From NCBI GenBank assembly GCA_025345505.1, contig JANVCC010000040.1, positions 9,702,023 through 9,766,022 of the forward strand: a stretch of DNA of 64,000 nt, read 5' to 3'. Shown here in pieces: positions 47,701-59,670 of the stretch. The notes beneath the pieces were generated by a model. That model ran no database searches. It saw nothing but the letters and a program-made list of their open reading frames with translations, and was not told the origin of the DNA. Source of the stretch: Todiramphus chloris collaris. Lineage: Eukaryota; Chordata; Aves; Coraciiformes; Alcedinidae. The translations under genes and the position numbers were made by a program. Within the stretch, counting starts at the first letter, position 1. The number at the start of each line of letters is the position of its first letter.

Positions 47701-49693
47701 AAAATTGCAGTTGTGAACTTCTTTAGTTGCAGGAGCCAGTGCAAATCTTTCCAAATCACTGGGGTGTGACAGAAAATACTTGTTCTCAAAGACAGATACA
47801 GTGCTGAGCGGTTGGTAAACTTTGTTTTTCAGCCTAAAAGGCATCCTTGCTTTTCGTTACCTGGAAATTGAGGCTTGAAAGATTCCACTGGTTTAGGGAA
47901 CAGCAGATAACCATGTCAAATACTGACTTGAGAAGTAATTTGTAAAAGAGATGGTAAAAATGACACAATGAGAAAGGGTGAAGTGCTATTTTCACTGTTC
48001 TTCTCTGTTTTTTCACCTTTGTTTTATGCCATGCAGCCAGAAGTATTAGATCATATGACAGTGTGTGTGCAAATAACGGCACAGACAGTCAGACAAACCT
48101 GCCTATCTCCTCTGGCATAATTACACCTGGCATCACCTTCTTGCCACCAAAACAGCAAAGTCTGGGAAAGAAAAACAGTCAAGTTTTGTAGCACAGCAGC
48201 CGGAGTCCTTCTGTGAGCCAAATAATCCAAATGCTAGGTGCCCCTGCCTCCTTTGGGTAGAGAGATGATGAATAATGGTCAGAATCTCTTCACATGTCAA
48301 GAGCAGCTGACTCAGCAGAACCACACAAGGGAGACATGTTTTTTCCATCTGGTGAGGTGGATGGACCAGGACTGGATGCTGCTTGAAAGGTGAGTTAGCT
48401 GGCCACAGAATGGTAGTCAGTGTTCAGGGTTAGCTGAGTGAGACACAGACAGTTGGATGGCCACATGGGCCTGGCTCTGCAGTGGGATTTGTGTGCTCGA
48501 GTCCAGAAGCCACAAGCAGCCCAGGTATCTGCAACTTCTCAGCCTTGCCCTTGGGGCTGCGGGTTTCACTGGGGCTGGGATGCCCAAGAGCAAGGCGCTG
48601 TGGTGCTGAGGTGTGGGATTCATCACTTCATCTTGTCTGAAATCCCAGAGCCTCCAAAACTGCTTTCTGTGTGCGTGCATCCTGCCGTGTCCCATGCTTT
48701 CCCTCCTATCTGGACAGGCCTTAGCCTCTGCTGTACACAGATAATGACTGATGACAAAGCCAAATGTTTGCACTGTTGCCCAGTGATAACGCTGCACTGA
48801 CTATAGCCATGTATAGTCACAGCAGTCATGTAAGGGACTGCACAGCAGCTCTGTCCTACCAGGTGGAACATGCTTCGTACGAGAGCTGTACTACCCACAG
48901 AGGCCAGATCCTCTTTCGCTCTTCCAGAAAACCTAGTGCTGGTTGTATTTAATTTAACATTAAAAATTTGGTCCTGGGTTTTGTAGCTCATGTACTTCCC
49001 TAAAAGGTAAACAGGTGGGAGATGCAGTGTGGTGTTAGGAGCTTCTAGCACAGCTTCCCTTGGATGCCTTGAGGTCATCCCTGCAGAGGTACAGCACGTC
49101 TGGTTCTTTCAGCCCTGTCTGTGAGCTTGCCTCACCTCTGCCTTTGATGAGGGTGTGTGTGGGTTTTGTCATCTGTTGCATTTTAAGCTCTGGAGAGCTC
49201 TCCCATGGGTTTGCTGGAGTAATTCACTGAACCTTGTTCAAGATCCTTCTTGTTCCCCTGAATCCCTGAGCTGTAGTGTGGTTTCTGTCAATGTGTAAAA
49301 GCTGAGTAGGCCTAGGTCAGAGCATCAGACAGGCTTGTGATGCTTTGTGATGCCATGCAGAGGGCAGAGTAGGGTTTGTTGGGGCCAACTTTGGGTCCTT
49401 GCACCCTCGTTGAGTACACTTTATTCCTGTGTGCTCCCTGCAGAGGTTGCTGGTACCCGAGGATGGGTATGTCTGTCTGGGCAAGGGAAAGCAGTGACTG
49501 TCTCTGGACAGAGAAACATTAGAACTAGTCATGCTTGGAACTGGTTTCCATAAACCCTTGCATGAAGAAGGGTTTCCCCTGGGGTCCTGTTGTGTGAAAC
49601 ATCTGTCTGACATTTCCCCAGGGAAGCAGAGGGCAGTGCTGAATTTTCTGTTCTTTGACACCAAGCGAAGTTCTTTGGTGTAAATGGAGAAGA
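38727..49693. other. Long gene-free stretch, repeat-poor
   Basis: About 11 kb without a recognised exon or dated interspersed repeat. Frames of up to 151 residues (39019-39474 plus) lack any domain and overlap frames on the other strand. A conserved-looking AT-rich block is at 40410-40530. An octamer-containing block is at 46140-46300, described separately. I see no RNA gene. Confidence 0.5.
46140..46300. promoter_or_regulatory. Candidate element with ATGCAAAT octamer
   Basis: An exact POU-factor octamer ATGCAAAT lies at about 46165, followed by 'gtttgtaaatgacaaaa' (forkhead-like GTAAA). A second ATGCAAAT occurs at about 46630. Octamers occur by chance about once per 33 kb per strand, so two within 500 bp is mildly notable and no more. 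Confidence 0.2.
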
Positions 49694-49880
49694 CTCACAG
49701 AATGGGAAAATGGAAGATACCTGTTTGGTCATCTTTCCCACCTCCCTGCCAGCAAAGGACCTTTCCTAAAATATCCTCCTAAGAATATTGATGAGTCTAG
49801 TTATAAAACAGTCCAAGCAGTTGGGCTTTGCTGCTTTCTGGGGAAAGCTATTCCCGAGTCTTAGGAGTTTTGCTCTTGGG
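49694..49880 (-). mobile_element. Ancient CR1-like LINE 3' region (antisense)
   Basis: Reads on the minus strand as an old amniote CR1/L3-type 3' end. On the plus strand it has 'tcacagaatgggaaaatgga', 'ggtcatctttcccacctcc', 'ctgccagcaaaggacctttc', 'gatgagtctagttataaaac' and 'ggggaaagctattcccgagtc' in the expected order. It is much more diverged than the other CR1 copies, consistent with insertion long before modern birds. The exact subfamily is not assigned and the 3' boundary is approximate. Confidence 0.7.
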
Positions 49881-51390
49881 TAACTTCCCTTGTCTCAGAG
49901 CCTTTTCTGTCACTTTTATTAATGAGTTTTTGCTTTAGTGCTACGATACTTTTCTGATTTTTCCCTGATTCACATATCTGAGGGTCACTAGGGACCTCTG
50001 GCCTTATAATTTGGCCCCTTCCTAACATTGTTGAATCAGTTTCTGCACATCGCTTAGATTTTGTGAGAAAAACCTACTGTGTGTGCAGCTCAGGGAAAAC
50101 ATCTCTTGAATTCCCTGAATAACAGTTGGGAATAGGCTTCAGTGCGTGACCTCAGAGCAGCTCTGACTTATCCTGGTGCCCAGCCTTTAGCTCCTGTGGG
50201 GCCCAGCAGGTCCTGCCAGCAAGGCGTCCCTGGGCAGTCTGCATCATGCAGCCTGGAAGTCTGTCTTTCAGCCAGACTTGTCTTTTTTTCTCCGGCGTAT
50301 GAACACAGGGGTTATATAGGTACCTGATCAACAGCAAAACAGTCAGTGCCCAGCATGCTGCAGTCTGACGTGCTTGAGGAATGGGGCTTGAGGGGTGTTT
50401 GGGACTTCCTCTCTTCCCACTAAAACACCTGGCTAAGCTGCATGGGAGATGGATCAGCGTCAGGGTAGCTCCAGACTCACGTGCTCGAGCACCCACTTCC
50501 CGGCCAGCCATGCGTGTCAGCGGGAGAGATGACGTGAGGTGCAGAGCGCAGCCCAAGTGCAGCCGTAGAGCGACGTCCAGCTATGAAGTCCAAAGTGCCG
50601 TGCCAATGGACCGCAGAGGCTCTGGCCCTAAGAACAGATTGCTGGCAGGACAACAGCAGTGAGAAAAACAATCCCCAAGCAGTAAATACGGGCAAAGCTC
50701 TTGATATAATGGAAAAATACAGATGCATCTGCATGAGTAAGACCTCTCTACAAGAGCTGTTTCTAACCCCCACATTTCCTGTTCGCGTGGCTTTCCTAGA
50801 AATGGATACCACGTCCTCCTTAAAGGACTCAACTGGGGCCTCTGGCTCTGCTGCCTTTCCCTCACCTGCTTGGATGCCCATTTATTCCTGGAACTACAGC
50901 ATCCAGAAAAAAAGCACTTTACAGAGCTCTCACTGAATTCTTTCATCCACTGAGTGTGGTTGAAGACCCGTGGAGAACGTGCTGCGGCAAGGAGAGTAGG
51001 GAGATACTCATTGCTTTCAGTGTATGCTTAATAACTGGGGTCATCTGCAATCCAGCTTTGCAGAACGATTCTCTCTGTGTTACTTGTCTGTTACCTGCCT
51101 TTCTATGTAACGTGACTTCGTAGTGTAGAGCAGAGCTAGTGAATATGTTTCTAACATAGCTCTTCTGAATTATCCTGGTCTCTAAGGATTTCTAAAATAC
51201 CCATATGGCAAATTTTCCTATTCTAGCAAAGCATTTGGTTTCAGTTGTTGTGGGTTTTTTTATATTAATAGGGTTAAAAATCTTAGATTTTTTTTTTTAA
51301 CACTTTTTGCTTATTGCGACTGGAATTCTGGTAAGTGAATGCTGAAGAATGACAAGAGCACTCTTGGTTTTGAAAACCATCAACCATTTC
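49881..51390. other. Unassigned sequence with a CpG-enriched block
   Basis: No recognised gene. CpG are enriched at 50458-50625 (about 13 by hand count). Open frames on both strands there (for example 50152-50556 minus, 134 residues; 50583-50936 plus, 117 residues) have no signature. A T run of 11 lies at 51288-51298. Confidence 0.5.
50458..50625. promoter_or_regulatory. CpG-enriched block
   Basis: About 13 CpG in about 165 bp, including 'actcacgtgctcgagcac', which contains CACGTG and CTCGAG E-box-like palindromes. It is possibly a short unmethylated element. No exon is recognised. Confidence 0.25.
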
Positions 51391-51722
51391 ATAATTAGAG
51401 AACTGTTTGGGCTGGAAGGGACTTTAAGACTCATCCAGTTCCAACCCCCTGCCATGGGCAGGGACACCTCCCACTAGAGCAGGTTGCTCGAAGCCTCATC
51501 CAACCTGGTCTTGAACCCATCTGGTGATGGAGCATCCACAGCTTCCCTGGGCAGCCTCTTCCAGTGTCTCACTACTCTCAGAGTGAAGAACTTCTTTCTA
51601 ATTTATAATCTAAACCTCCCCTCTTCCCATGTAAAGCCATTATCCATTGTCCTATCACTACAAGCCCTTGTAAAAAATCCCCCCTGAGCTTTTCTGCAGG
51701 CCCTGTTCAAATACTGGAAGTA
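51391..51722 (-). mobile_element. CR1 LINE 3' end (antisense)
   Basis: About 330 bp reading on the minus strand as CR1. On the plus strand: tail remnant 'ataattagagaactgtttgg', 'ggaagggactttaagactca', 'ccctgccatgggcagggaca', 'gcaggttgctcgaagcctca', 'cttccctgggcagcctcttc', 'gagtgaagaacttctttcta', 'ccattgtcctatcactacaa' and 'tctgcaggccctgttcaaat'. It shares the 'ccatgggcagg' subfamily feature with 6252-6398. Confidence 0.95.
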
Positions 51723-54678
51723 TCTTCAGGAATTTTTTCCTTCTCCCATCGATCTTGGAATCATTTGGCTGATTCCAGCCAAGGTAGAGAGAGGAGGAGA
51801 CATCATGGACATGACTCCCAGGTTCATCAAAACAGGTTACAGATGAAGGTTAGATATCGGAGAGCTTAGAAGGAGCATGGGGAGCAGGAGGTGGAGTGTG
51901 TCCGTGACTGCTGCTGTTAGCTTGGCACAGCGCTGGCCTTTAAGGAAGTCTCTTTCCGTGGGCCATATCCCTTCAGCACTGCATTTCCCTTCTCTGTTTC
52001 CTTCTCAATGCATGTTGAAATGGAGGGCAAGATTTTTTGGACAGAAGCATGTTTTTCAGCACACCTTTACAGCACCCAGGTTCCCCCACTTCCCATTTCA
52101 GATGACTACTGCAGTAAATAATCCACGGACCGCTGGTCTGGTCCGTTCTCTGGTGGCAAGGATTTTCTTGCTTTGCTTTCTGGTTTTTCTTTTTACTACT
52201 GGTCATTCAAAAAGATGCTTCCCCAGAGCTGCTGTCGTCACGAGGATGACAGATCTGTCCCTGTCACTGTTTCTTCCCTGGCTCCTTTGTGAACGCTTCC
52301 CTCTGTTGCGCTGGTAACACTCTTGTCTGTGTGCAACTTTCCTTACATTTTGGCAGACGTTGGGAATTTCAGCAGCAATAAATTTACATGGATAGAATTA
52401 AGAAAGATGACAGCTTTTTGGAACAGAGAGCAAGGCTTTTTTTTGGTGGGTTTTCTGTGTTGTGTGGGTTTTGGGTTTTTTTCCTAGATATATCATCTAT
52501 GAAATTTCACCTGGGACTGCTTTTATATAGAAAAAAATATCATGTGCCTAAATATCTATAGACTGCACCTAACACTGAAAGTAGATTTCGGCTCTAGTGA
52601 TATTTTTCAGTGATCTGTCCCAGAAGGGAGCTCTCGAGATCAAACTTTGACTTGTTGTATACTTATTTCCCTAGGCTTTTTTTTGCAATTTACACAATAT
52701 TTAGCATGTCCTTTATAGTAAACACTTGGAATATGCATGAAATAGACATTTCTCCCTTCTGCTGAAGAAGCAGAAAGACATCCTTTGTGGGTGCCACCAG
52801 CCTAGAGCTGCTTTCTTGGGGTTACACTGGTTTGTGCCAGCTGAACTTGTGACCCGAGCGGTCCCTCCTGTGCTCCGAGCCAGGGTGTGTGCAGCACGAT
52901 GCCTTTTGTTTCCCGACCTTCCTTCAGATGATCCTTCTTAACGGAGAAACCGTACACGTCCCTCTGCACTAGGCAAGAAAAATGCCGTGGGCAGCTTTCT
53001 AATCCCCCAGCAAAGCTGGAGACGGCACCTACTATATCAAATAGCTCCTGCTTCTGCCATGGCTCCCTCCGGGCTCTGGCCTCGTCCAGTTTATGATGAT
53101 GACGCCAACTGAGGGTCGCGTCTTGCTCCCTGGGGAGCCCCTTCCCTGTTCCAGCAGATCTTACCAGTAGGAATATTTTCCAGATGTGCAGCCTGAGCTG
53201 CACCCCTCCTCCCCCCATTGCTCCTGGCTGTGCCCGGTGGCTTTGAGTGTGGTTTGCATGTAAGATGCATTTAAGCAAAAGTGTTGCAGCTTGGTAGGAC
53301 AGGAGGAGATATTTTCACTAGTTCTGTAAAGAATTAATATCTCAAGGAGATAAAGACAAACCAAAAACTCTAAGGAGGAATTGCTATCCATAAGGTCTTG
53401 AAAGAGACTGGCTCTTCTTACCGTATGGAAACTCCCACTTGTCTGACTCCCAACTCTGGTGAGAAAGCAGAAACCTCCTGCCCACACTGCAGCCCGTCAG
53501 TGCATCTCATCTGCTGGGTTTTGTCCTTGCTTTTCATGCTGTGTACAGCTGGAGCTTCACAACATGAATGAGTATAAATGAGTTGACATCAACTGAGCTA
53601 TGCCAATTTACACCAGTGTCCTTTCATCTCTGTCGGGAAGGGGGGGCTGTTGTGGTGGTTAAGGAGATGGACTAGGAGAGGACGCAGAGTCCTGCCCCAG
53701 CGTGTGTCTCTGTCTACTGGTTCCCCTACTGATTCCCCTTTCGGTTCCCTTTAGAAAGGAAATAAGAGCACTGCCTGCTGCATTACCAGGGATGTTCCAA
53801 TCCTGAGCCTCTTAGGCCTGAGTGTAGCTGTTCCTTTTTGTTTAGGGGTCAAATGCAAAATGTGATCAAGTTCTGGTTTTGCCTGGGAAATATTCAGACC
53901 AGTTTGACCCTTCCAGCAGAGAGCCATAGTGTGCCGGAGTGACAGTGGAAGCTCGTGGGCAGAAGAGCTGTGAGGGTGAAGGTGCTGACCCTGCACTGAG
54001 CATGGGGTGGCAAATAGAGGACCAGTTTTACAAGCTTGTCATCGTTGCCTTGAGTGCCAAAAAGGTGGGCTGAGGACTACTGAGCTCCTTGCCCCTCAAG
54101 GAAACATTTTGCTTTGTTTGATCTTGTTTTCATCCTGAGTGATCTTTAATTACATCAGCATATTTAATTAAGCATAATCCTAAAATCGGTATTTATCTGT
54201 TTCTTCATCGAAGGATACCAAATCTGTCACTTTATGCGAAGAAAATGATCATTTGGTTTCTCGGTATTAATCTGCATAAAAACTACCCTCTGAAGAAGAG
54301 CAAAATGTGTGCTGGAATGCGAGGAAAGAGGGAGCGAGGCTGTGATGCAATACCCAGGAGCTCCACCTCGGCTCTGTGAGGCTGCATCTGCAACCAGCAG
54401 CAGTGAGAACAACAGACCAGCTCTTTTTGTGATATGTGAAGTGCAATTATGAGGTGAAATATGAAGCTGGTATCTTAGTATCTTAACGATACTGAATTTA
54501 TTTTCAAAGTTAAGCTGCGCAGAATGATGCATTTATCAGTGGGCCATATGGAAAGGCAGTTATCTAAACCCCCTTCTTAGTCCCAGGTGTGCTGCTCTGG
54601 CAAGAACAAATCACACACAGCATTTGGAAGAGAATTTAAATTCCAGATGCGCAATTTTAAAAGATGCATTTGCAAAAA
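51723..54678. other. Unassigned sequence
   Basis: No recognised gene. Frames up to 158 residues (52802-53278 minus) lack signatures. A T/G-rich stretch lies at 52438-52485. A short segment at 53587-53620 ('gccaatttacaccagtg') resembles an old amniote interspersed repeat but is too short to call. A TAAT-rich segment at 54145-54190 is AT-rich and enhancer-like. Confidence 0.5.
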
Positions 54679-54770
54679 TAAGGCCAAATTCTGCAATGTG
54701 TTATTTTTCTGCAGCTTCAGTGAAGTTAATGAGGTTCCATGGGGGTAACTGACACAAAATCCAACTCAAG
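54679..54770. repeat. Possible ancient amniote interspersed repeat
   Basis: The text 'aaggccaaattctgcaatgt' followed by 'cttcagtgaagttaatgagg' and 'ggtaactgacacaaaatcca' resembles a widespread, very old amniote repeat whose copies carry 'gccaaattctgc', 'ttgaagtcaatgg' and 'gtgtaactga' in this order. I cannot name the family. Divergence is high and the match rests on memory of the consensus style only. Confidence 0.45.
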
Positions 54771-57766
54771 GGATTGCGTTTTTTACTGTGTTACTCCAGC
54801 TTCGTGCCAGCGTTGATTTCTGAGGAGCTAGTCTGTCGTGGGGAAGAGAACTCAACCAAAAGTGTCCTCAGTTTTTTGTCCTATTTATAACTGTATACAC
54901 AGTGAGACAGCAGCGAGAAGGAAGTGTTCCTGTTGATGTTGCTGCTGACTGATGCAAGAGTGAAAGCACTAGTCCACCTTTCATCTGACTTCAGGCATGC
55001 AGCTTCTGGAGGTCCCTGGCAGGAGAAAGATGATGTTACCCTCACCGGGCTGTGATAGCTGGTGTTGACAGCACAGCCTCACCAATGAGAACCCACTCAA
55101 GAGGTCAAGGCTGTCCTCAGCTCTTCACTGTTCTGCTATCCAGGAAATCGGAAATCACAGAGATAAGCTAAGTCGGATTAAAAAAAAAAAAAGTCAAAAA
55201 TTGCTTTAAAAAATACCAAGTAATTATTTAGAAATAGTTTCTCTCCACTGGGAATGGCAGTTTTGGTGGAGACAGAGGTTGTCCCAGTGCACAGAGCCAT
55301 TGCAATGCTGTCTGCCACTGAATGTTTTGTTTCATAGCAGTAAACTCTTCTGGTTTTATCAGAAACCATGGGTGAAGCAGTTGAGCGTTTCCAAAGTGCA
55401 GTCCCTGAGCAGCATTTGGAAGGACCAGAGAAGAGCCTGGTTAGATACTGCAGCTGAGAGCTGCAGGGTGGACTCCAGCTGTGGAAGGAATATTTACTGG
55501 CAGATGCTAAGCAGAGCTCCCAGGCTGATTGCTCGGTGACTGCTGTCAGTCAGAGACGAGGCTGTAGCTCAGATGTTTGCAGCAGAAGGAATCGAGGCCA
55601 GTAAATGGAGAGGGAGCAGTGACTAACTGCAGGTGATCTGGTGCAACAGAAGCACATCACTAGATACAAACAGTTGATGTGCAGCCCCCTAAACATCCAC
55701 TGAATGTATTTGGGGGTTAGTTAGACTGGGATTAGTCTGGCTCGCTTCAAGCCAAGTATGTGGGTGGAAGCTACTTGCAGGACCAAGCATTGGTTTGGTG
55801 TCCTGGGGCCTGCTACAGCCCTGAGCACGTTTGGTGCAGACCTGCAGTGGGGCTTTCAGCTTGGTAGCCCGTGAAAGCACCGCAGCAGCACTCGCAGCCC
55901 AGCTCGGCTGTGGTGAGCGTGGGGGCTGAAAGATTTGCACCAAAGCTGCTGTGTTGCTCTGACCTGACCTGCTGTGGTTGCTGTCACTATGGTAGGGCCT
56001 GGCTGTGTGCTTGTGTAAAGATGTTTCTAGAGTGGAAATCGGGAGGTGCAGGTTTTTCCTCTCATTCGGATGCTGAATTGCTGTGTGACTTCAGAGCAGT
56101 TAAATAACTCAAAGCCTTTTTAACTTCCTTTATGCAAAGCGTTTGCTCTGACTTGTGCTAGGAGAGCGATGGTTACGTGAAGGCAGGTGCGGAGTGTTAA
56201 GGCTCTTCTGATTTATTCAGTCCTGTTTTCTAGACCAGATACCAAAGGTCAATCCTTACTGTTGTTGAATAAGTTTTAATTAAAAACACAGTGGCACATA
56301 TTAGGATAAAATAATTAATAATCAATGCTCGTGACAGTGTTCAGCAGCATGGCTGCTGTGAGGAGGTCTTTATTTAGCCATCTGACTTGCTGGGTGTTAC
56401 TGGCGTTGTTCTGATGCTGGTGGCTTTGTAGAGTGGCACAAGCCAAAGTGAGAGGACACCAGAGGAGAAGGGTGGTATCAGTAATTGCCCGAGAGCGGCT
56501 GCTGGTGCTGCAGTTGTACATGGGGTATGCTCTTTGCTTCCTGCTCTGGTCACCACCAGAAACCATACACACAGCCAGCCTGCGCTCACTGTGCTGTTTG
56601 GTTCGTCTCCATCCCTGCATCAGTTTGGCCACTGAACAGTGCAGGTGGCTGCAGTTCAAAAGCCGGAAGCAAATTCCTGCAGAAAGTCTGAGGAGTAACT
56701 TGTATCGTAAGATGCTCTGAAATATCTGCCAGTTGGTTTAGATGATGGCGTGGCCTCCAGGAGCCAAACACTAAGCTAGAGTGATTTAGAGAAGTCTGAC
56801 GGGCTACATGTCCTAATAACACCAAAAGATAATGGAAATTGAATGTCTGAGCACCTTTAAGTCATTTGGAAATCCCAGTCCTGTTATATTTATGAGCCTG
56901 TCTGCACTGTGCTTACAGAGGCACCAAGCAGGCTCTCCTTGCCTTCCCTCCCATCCAGCGCAGCCTAGCAATGTTCACACAGGATTCTGGGCAAAAGAAC
57001 AAGCTTTGCTGTTGGCAGAGCTTATTCATTTTGGCACTATGCAAAACTAATTTTGATTCAAACTGTGTGAAGGTAAGAACTCAGAGGGCAGGTGTATCCT
57101 AGGTTGGAGAGCTCTGCTGCAAGATGTGGACGTGGCCAATACGTAATAGAAGTAATGGTATCAGGCCTGATCTCCTTCCCAGCAATGAGGTGAGATCAGT
57201 ATCAGCAGAAGTAAGGTTGAGAAGAGTTAGCTGGGTTATAGTTGGATAATCTCTACCAGAGCGATAGCAGTGGAAGGGAGCTCCCCCGTGTCCCCCACAG
57301 CTCAAGGGCTGCTCGCTTTGGTGGCTGTGTCTCAGTACCCAGATGGTCCTGATGGCTCTTGGTATCTCACTTGCATTTAAAGTTTCCTTTCCCTGATTCT
57401 GAAAAAAAGACTCCTTTTCTGAGCCAGCTTAAAAATCCTCCACTTTTTCTCTTTGTTTGGTTTTTTTGTTTCTTGCACATAGTGTAGCCTGGAGACTGTG
57501 AGTGACTGATTCCCAAAGAAAAATATCTCTGTTGCCCAGGCCCATAATTTATAGAATGGGTTTTCTGACCAGTTGTGTTTTCCATTTAATATATTTTCTG
57601 TTTTTCAAATCTGCCCCTTCAAAGCGGAAATGCAGCGTTCCTCAGAGCTGTGATGGGGGACCGCTGCTGAGAGCTCAATTTAAAGGTCAGGGGCCTGGGG
57701 GACGGGGCGTTCCTTTGCTTTCTGCTCCAAAATAGGCTGAAGACAAAGGTGAGGAAAGAAAGGAGA
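54771..57766. other. Unassigned sequence
   Basis: No gene recognised. A 13-nt A run lies at about 55180-55192. A possible degraded MIR core lies at 56060-56130 ('ttgctgtgtgacttcagagc' followed by 'aactcaaagcctttttaac'), too weak to call as an element. Confidence 0.45.
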
Positions 57767-58151
57767 GGTAAATGCCGTAAGATCATAAACAGCCCTGCGC
57801 GTGCAGTCACGGGGCTGCGTCTCACGCTGTACATCACCGCGGTGGGCTCATTAATGTTCGCTCAAAACGTTTCCGAACGGCCATTTCCCAAAAATCATCT
57901 GTTCTCATGTACGAAAACAAATGAAGTCAGCCTTGCCGTTTCCCCGCAGTGCTTTTCCTCTGGAAGAAGCCAGCAGTGGGGCAGGTGGCCAGCTGACATC
58001 CCACGGCAAGGGTTCTTCGGCACGCTTGGCTCTACATCACACGAATCGTGCGCTGGGTGCTGCACTGTCTCGTGCCGCTCGACACTGGCCGGGGCTGGTG
58101 GGGGAGGACCGGTCCTCGGAGGGCTGCAGAGCGCTGTGTGACAGCCCGTGA
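57767..58151. promoter_or_regulatory. CpG-island-like segment
   Basis: A hand count gives about 29 CpG in about 385 bp at roughly 55% GC, an observed/expected ratio near 1, against CpG-poor flanks. It holds two CGCG motifs, 'cattaatg' and a run of CpG near 57860-57880. A splice-acceptor-like 'gccgtttccccgcag' ends near 57949, and frames are open on both strands (57749-58141 plus, 130 residues; 58032-58319 minus, 95 residues). No protein family is recognised. It could be the promoter or first exon of an unannotated transcript, or an orphan CpG island acting as an enhancer. Confidence 0.45.
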
Positions 58152-58465
58152 CCTGTGTTCCTGCTCATGGCTGTTGCTCGGCTCCTCTCCATGCCAAGGC
58201 ATAGTACATACAGCTGAAAAGCAGCATGAAACTGGTGCTGCTCTGCAGCTTGCCGGATTGGGTGTCATTCGTGCCCAAGATACTGGAGATGTGGTTTTTT
58301 CCCATGAATTTAGATGCACCTAACAAAGGATGTAAAACTTGGGGAATCCTCTTGGTTTTCATGGCCTCTTTTTTATTTATACCTCTTTTACATGTAGTAT
58401 TCTAACAAGGCATTGCGTGACTTCATGCCAATTGAAACGAAGGCCATCTGACCCTCCTAGGATGT

Positions 58466-58547
58466 CCACGTGGGCTTGGATCCACGCTACAGGAGGGGAC
58501 ACTTAGCCACGTGGGCTTGGATCCACGTTACAGGAGAGGACACTTAC
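58466..58547 (+). repeat. 41-bp tandem duplication with paired E-boxes
   Basis: Two head-to-tail copies, 58466-58506 and 58507-58547, differ at about three positions. Each begins with CCACGTGG, a perfect palindromic E-box (CACGTG, the USF/MYC/CLOCK-type site), and contains GGATCC. The duplication therefore sets two E-boxes exactly 41 bp apart. It lies 315 bp downstream of the CpG-rich segment. Confidence 0.9.
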
Positions 58548-59599
58548 CACCAGACTCGACTGTGCTCTGTGGCAAAGGACATTCCCACTTGGGAAGCTTT
58601 GTGTGTGCAGACACAAGAGTCATGGAGCCCGGTGGACAGCAGCAGCTGGAGATTTGTCTGCAGGCCGGGGTGTGTGTTGAGAGGAGGTTCTCCATGTTCT
58701 GGCTCTAGCTCCTCAACCTGTTCCCGGTTCTTCACCTGGTGGTGGGATCCCAGCCAAGCTGGCATTTCTCTTAGGAGCTATAGGTAGGGCTTCATTTTGG
58801 TGTTCCCTAAAAACTTAAGCCAGGCTCAGGTCTGAGGATGAGACTTAGGGGCTGGCTTAAAGATTGGAAGTTGGGCTGGGAAACCATCTTTCCAGTAAAA
58901 GTAGAGGAGTTTCCTTAAGCACCCCACCACTCTGCCAGAGTTCCTCATTGGTACAGGGGCTGTTAATCCAGTTCTGTGCTGAATGCTTACAATTTGTCAG
59001 CCATATATATAGTTGGTAAATAGAACTGATAAGGGACTATTTTTTCCCGTATGAAAAATGTAGAAGCAAGCAGGGGGTTTTATTTTCAGTCATTAAGGTT
59101 ATGATTTTTTATAAAGGAAAATGTTTCATTATAATTAAATTAATATTTTCAGATGAAATAATTACATTAGAATATTTAAGAAGATAGATTTGTCCCTGCT
59201 GCCTGGGAGATATTCTTCAATATGATGCTGTTTTTGTGTTAAGAGCAACTGATGATTCTTGAATAGCCCATTACACAAGAACAAAGTGTTCTGGTTTCTT
59301 TATAAAACATTTGTGTATCAATACATAGGCTGCCCTGCTGCATTTCATCCCTGCCCTCATTTAGTCCCATCATATTCAAATGCAACTGTAGATGATCTGT
59401 TTATGTCTGTGACACCAAAAAGCAGAAATGTGGTTATCGCACAGCAGGGCAAGAGAGTCTGGGGCATGAACCCTAAACCAGAAGTTTGACATTTCAAGCT
59501 GTGTTCATAAAAATCAGTTTTAAACATCCAGAATATGCAGGCTGTGTAGTGCAGAATTCATTTTCCTGTAACCAGATAAGTTTTAATTTATATTTTTTG

Positions 59600-59670
59600 G
59601 AAAAAAAAAACCAAAACAAAACAACAAAACCCCAAGACAGAAGGGGAAAAAAACCAAAACCAAACCAGAT
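59600..59670 (+). repeat. A-rich low-complexity stretch
   Basis: A and AAAC/AAACC units with a short G-rich interruption. Similar A/C-rich stretches occur at 1765-1800 and, as complements, near 30542-30587. They look like simple sequence, not retrotransposon tails. Confidence 0.8.

Noticed and set aside
48255..48310. 'gatgatga ... ctga', resembling C/D-box snoRNA motifs
   Set aside because: No terminal stem and no C'/D' pair. The motifs are too short to mean anything alone.
56060..56130. Possible MIR core ('ttgctgtgtgacttcagagc')
   Set aside because: Only one block fits and the distal MIR part is missing. Kept as a note, not as an element.
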